From an uncultured Saprospiraceae bacterium (GTDB lineage Bacteria > Bacteroidota > Bacteroidia > Chitinophagales > Saprospiraceae): a stretch of DNA of 36,843 nt. The notes under the pieces are model-generated. The model searched no databases, was not told the DNA's origin, and saw only the letters and a program-made list of their open reading frames with translations. This document shows, piece by piece, positions 33,443 to 36,843 of this stretch. The stretch's first letter is position 1, and every line of letters begins with the position of its first letter. The stretch covers positions 1-36,843 of the forward strand of contig CAKZUK010000256.1 of NCBI GenBank assembly GCA_937921775.1. Reading direction: 5' to 3'. The translations under genes were made by a program, and so were the position numbers.

Positions 33443-34220
33443 TTATTGTAATTACAAATTTCCTTATAATGGAATTCATAGCAGGTAGATGGTATGAAAT
33501 GAAATCAGCCCAAATCACGGCAGTGAAAGCCTGAACTCGATGCCTCATTGGAAATGATCAACATCGTATGTGTAACCCAGCGGGTCAACCCGGCATCCAA
33601 ATTTCAACTGTGTAGGAGCGAAAGGCTACGGAGTCATGCCAAAGTGAATGGAGTGCATCTCGGTATGGAGTGCATGGAGTGTGTCGTCGTCAGATGCAGT
33701 ATACGCAAATCACATCAATTTCAGATAGAATTGGATGTACTGGTACAAAAGGAGTTGTCTCCTCTCCAGAATCAGACCGACTCTAGGTAGTCTGTGCAGT
33801 AATAAAACATGGAGGCGTAGCTCGATGTGATGTCTGACCAGCGAGGTAATCGATGCCACCCCAGTTGATCTGACTGGTCTGGTCAGTGTATGTGATGCAA
33901 GAAAGTGGTTGCATCCTTTGATTGGCTAATCATCAGCCAGCCTCGTACCTTAGTAGGTTATCGGCCTGATGCTGGTCTTGGATATGATATGCATCGCTCG
34001 AGCTGCCTCCTTGAACTTGCCTGTGTAGATTCTCGCACAACCTGCAAGCGTACACAGCAGCTTGTTGGACACTAGACGAGCTATGTCGACTCTAATTCCA
34101 GTGAATATGACGTTGGGCCTTTGTATGGTTTAGAAGGCTTCTCTAGCTATCGGTTCGCTGAGCAAACCAGCTGATCCTGAGCTACTGCGAAGCGCGGGGA
34201 TAACATCCGCGTCCCTTTGT

Positions 34221-34294
34221 CTCTGGCTATGCTCGACATGTTCACCACAAAGCTGAACTCTGGCTATGCTTGACATGTTCACCATAAAGCTGAA
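34221..34294. repeat. 37-bp tandem duplication
   Basis: Units 34221-34257 and 34258-34294 both read CTCTGGCTATGCT, then CGACATGTTCACC/TGACATGTTCACC and an AAAGCTGAAC end, with two substitutions. Confidence 0.85.
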
Positions 34295-36094
34295 CAGATA
34301 TGCCCCGTTTGAACGGGTTCAAGTTCAGACTGAGAGCATATGAGCACACGTCCAAGTGTGGATACAGCTTCCCAAACACAGTTGCGAACGGATTTGTGGT
34401 CTAGCCGTCCGTGTGAAGTTAGGATAGGGTAATTGTAGACCCGTGTACCCGTACCATTCAGTGACTCTTCTGTGATAGTCATCGATAACCCCCGATAGTG
34501 GTGTATCAGTAGGGGTAACTCCCCTCGCGGGATGTAGTCCGGCTCTATGGAGTTCTGGTATATCAAGTTGACCTGACAGACGCTTACTGATCTCCAATCA
34601 GTCTTTACCGTTGGAACTCTGATCATGGTACCGGTAATAGAAATGCTTGCTTCGTCGCAGCGTGCAACCAATACTGTGTGCATCCAAGAAACTGAGACTG
34701 TATGCTGTTGTAACATCATGGTACATGTATGTTGCATGACACCCGTGAGGCCTCTGGTCGCGCTATGCCTTCCGTGCAGGTAGGGTCTATCTATACAACA
34801 CTGTGAAGCGTTGTGACCTCCTCAAATCCCCCTCGTGAGACGTGTTATGTCCTGGTTGGTCTGGCATTGTCAACAGGACTAATGACCAATGATTTATCCG
34901 GTATCAGAAATAACCTCATGCGCTCCCTCCGTCAGAAGGTGAAACTGTCGTCAACAAGACTAACAATCACGTCTGTTTTCCCAGCACGTGGGTTGACATA
35001 TTGGGTCGGGGTAGAGAGTGATAGATCCCTGGGTGGTCATAGCGATAGATAGGTTGTCGACAATGGTCGGACCTAAATGACCGGTAGAAAGCCTTGTAGT
35101 GGTTCGCGAACCTCATGTCCTCATATCTGGTCATCGTGACGTGTGCAGACATCGGTCCAACCGCGTTCGAGGACAATGCGTCAAATCGAAGTGCATATTA
35201 TATGGCGACTCTCGTGAATGGGGATCAAGAGATCGCTGCATGTCCATCATGCTGCAGAGTGTACTGATACTTGGTACACCAATCAGAATAGTTCCATCAT
35301 GGAGCTGTGGTAGGTAGGAGCTGTGAGAACCCCGATTTCAGCTCAACCAACTAGAGTCGTTCCTCGTAGTTCAGATGCGAATTGAGCAAGCCACATGGCC
35401 CACTTTTTGGGTTCCACCAACCAAAGAGATATCGGTAGGCCTCTTGTCCACCAATGTGGCAGGTACCAACTGCAAACGTGTGCCTATGTTCCGTATTCAC
35501 TTGGAACAGGGCAAGCTCAGTTGGTCGGTATGAGGTGTCCGGAACTTGATTCTGTAGCTATTTCTGTCTCAGAGATAACAAATGGGTCCGAACTTTGGCA
35601 TCGCCATCATCGGATCAGATATCCTCGGTAGTCGTCTCCAATGTGTTGTCTCCTGAAGGCCTATGGGAGGGCCTGCTCACCTCTAACTTGGGTCCCGTCG
35701 CGCGTGGAGGTTCTCCTTGCCCATTTGGGAGTGGAGCTTGTTGCTTCAGCTGACTGCAGGCAGCAGCGAAGAGAGGTAGGAGGTGCCGTGTGATCGATCA
35801 ACGATCAGGTTTGTTGATGAGATCGCATGTTTGTCTCTCAACCTGCACCGGTGGCACATGTGCGTTGTAGGTCCCGTGTGGTCTCTTCGAGCCATCGAAC
35901 ATGGGGGGAAGCATTGAGTAGAGTAGCAAGCAGAGCGATGATAGTCACCACCTGTGGAGGAATCTTTCATATTCCACGTCTTCTCTCTGATACTCTGAGC
36001 GACTCCCTCGAGGTCCTCTGATTCGGACAGTTCGGCTCCATGCAGTAGAGGCCTCGTCCGTTTCCACATCAACCTCGAGGGTTGATGGGCGGGC

Positions 36095-36270
36095 TGGGAT
36101 CAACGTGCATCGCACTACCGCCAGGTCCCGAGCAGCGCTGTGACCATCGGTCAGGCTGGCCTTGTCGACTGGTTCGTGTCTAGGATCATCTGTGGGATGG
36201 GGTCATCGTGCACTTTGCACTACCGCCAGATCCTGGAGCAACAGTGTTGTTCTGTGGTGACCGTCGGTCC
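36095..36270. repeat. Diverged repeat pair with ACTACCGCCAG core
   Basis: Unit near 36095-36151 and unit near 36196-36269 share TGGGAT/GGGGTCATC, CGTGCA, GCACTACCGCCAG, TCC-GAGCA and GTGACC-TCGGTC blocks, with an insertion in the second copy. Confidence 0.65.
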
Positions 36271-36324
36271 CATAGACCTATGGTCGGTCCGTTGACTTTG
36301 TTCGACATATTCGTCGGTCGATGA

Positions 36325-36426
36325 TGTTTGATGACCTGAAACATAGGTATAGAACCTGTTCCGTCCGTCTCTTTCTTTCTGCTCGTAGGGCGAGCATTAG
36401 ACAGGACGGAAAGTAATCATCAAACA
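36325..36426. repeat. 102-bp segment with 10-bp inverted ends (TG...CA)
   Basis: TGTTTGATGA at 36325-36334 and TCATCAAACA at 36417-36426 are exact complements. Inside, CCGTCC and GGACGG also face each other, and GCTCG/CGAGC forms a stem near the centre. TG..CA ends recall LTR or integrase-type elements, but the segment is too short to be a full LTR; it may be one end. Confidence 0.55.
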
Positions 36427-36631
36427 AGATAGTAATACAATACAAGATCAAGTTCCTCGCCTGGATCCTTCCGTCTTCCGTCCTCCAGCAGGCAGCAAGT
36501 AGTAGTTTAGTTAGTTCGTTGAACGAAGTGAAAGCACGACCGCCCCGCGGCCTTGCAAAAATCGAAGTGATTGCTAGCGGAAATCGTATCTCTATTAGCC
36601 TGTTAATTTCCCGTTTTACAGGGAAGGATAA

Positions 36632-36715
36632 AATTGCAAATTCATAGCATATAATTGCAAATTCGTAGCATATGACTCCAAATTCGTAGCATATAATTGC
36701 AAATTCATAGGTATG
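36632..36715. repeat. 21-bp tandem repeat, four copies
   Basis: Four successive 21-bp units at 36632, 36653, 36674 and 36695, each AATTGCAAATTCrTAGCATAT-like. Unit 3 starts with GACTCC and unit 4 ends in GGTATG. No unique spacers, so it is a minisatellite and not a CRISPR array. Confidence 0.9.
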
Positions 36716-36843
36716 TGGCAGTTATGGGCCACGGTAGGTCGGGACACGGTTCATGTTCCGCAATCGGCTGCTCAATGTAACGCGAAAGCGTTCGCTCAAG
36801 TTATACTGCAACACAATTATTCGATTTCAGAGGAAAGACAAAA

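Larger units (their letters stand above)
33443..36843. other. Foreign-looking, gene-less, repeat-containing tail
   Basis: From about 33.35-33.45 kb the DNA becomes visibly richer in G and C than the rest. All open frames are short and on mixed strands with no recognisable domain, bacterial start region or signal peptide. It contains a 37-bp tandem duplication, a 21-bp x4 tandem repeat, a segment with 10-bp inverted ends and a diverged ~60-70-bp repeat pair. This mix suits eukaryotic repeat-rich DNA, for example from an alga or other host, more than a Bacteroidota chromosome. No retrotransposon protein could be recognised. Confidence 0.6.

Noticed and set aside
34279..36072. Open frames of 60-150 codons in the tail
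   Set aside because: Composition and residue make-up look random, none has a start region or recognisable domain, and they lie on both strands over each other. I could not recognise reverse transcriptase, integrase or gag.
36632..36715. CRISPR array
   Set aside because: The four 21-bp units are directly adjacent with no spacers and no cas genes are nearby.
3..36843. tRNA or rRNA genes
   Set aside because: No GTTCRA-type T-loop with a matching acceptor stem or rRNA core sequence was spotted in the intergenic regions; this was by eye, not by a covariance tool.

Overview
The first ~33.3 kb looks like chromosomal DNA of a marine-type Bacteroidota, most plausibly of the Saprospiria/Lewinella kind. 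This rests on the AT-rich, densely coding sequence, a protein with a type IX secretion C-terminal sorting domain, many lipoproteins with acidic residues after the lipidated cysteine, Bacteroidota-type promoter boxes (TAnnTTTG), and families common in this phylum (DUF6702, HupE_UreJ_2, GxxExxY). The exact taxon is inference.

Layout: 0-4 kb holds a family-4 glycosyltransferase, a lipocalin-like lipoprotein, S-adenosylhomocysteinase (ahcY) and a small exported protein. 4.3-8.6 kb holds a polytopic membrane protein, a HupE/UreJ-like membrane protein, a DUF6702 protein, YidD and porphobilinogen synthase (hemB). 8.6-9.3 kb is a GxxExxY (PD-(D/E)XK-fold) gene enclosed by long inverted repeats. 9.5-13.4 kb has an ECF sigma factor divergent from uvrA. 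13.5-23.1 kb is entirely on the minus strand: a glycine-rich DUF937-like protein, two tandem paralogous lipoproteins, a di-heme cytochrome c peroxidase, a T9SS cargo protein, a VOC-fold protein, a saccharopine dehydrogenase-like enzyme and a TPR protein. 23.5-29.3 kb contains the G3E-type GTPase MeaB and the small subunit of methylmalonyl-CoA mutase on either side of two surface-type lipoproteins, one with two FAS1 domains. 29.8-31.9 kb is a minimal iscS-iscU-iscA operon. 32.3-33.4 kb holds an outer-membrane-type protein and the C-terminal part of a nitrilase-family enzyme.

From about 33.34-33.45 kb to the end the sequence changes character: GC rises to roughly half, no convincing bacterial gene is present, and short tandem and dispersed repeats appear. 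The nitrilase gene is cut at this boundary. This looks like a join to unrelated, probably eukaryotic repeat-rich DNA (assembly chimera or insertion).

Functional links: MeaB and the mutase subunit point to propionyl-CoA/methylmalonyl-CoA metabolism; AhcY clears S-adenosylhomocysteine; IscSUA builds Fe-S clusters. The most unusual bacterial structure is the GxxExxY cassette: its inverted-repeat arms contain three ACAAAAG motifs each, and the same arms recur 23 kb away as a gene-less ~97-bp hairpin.
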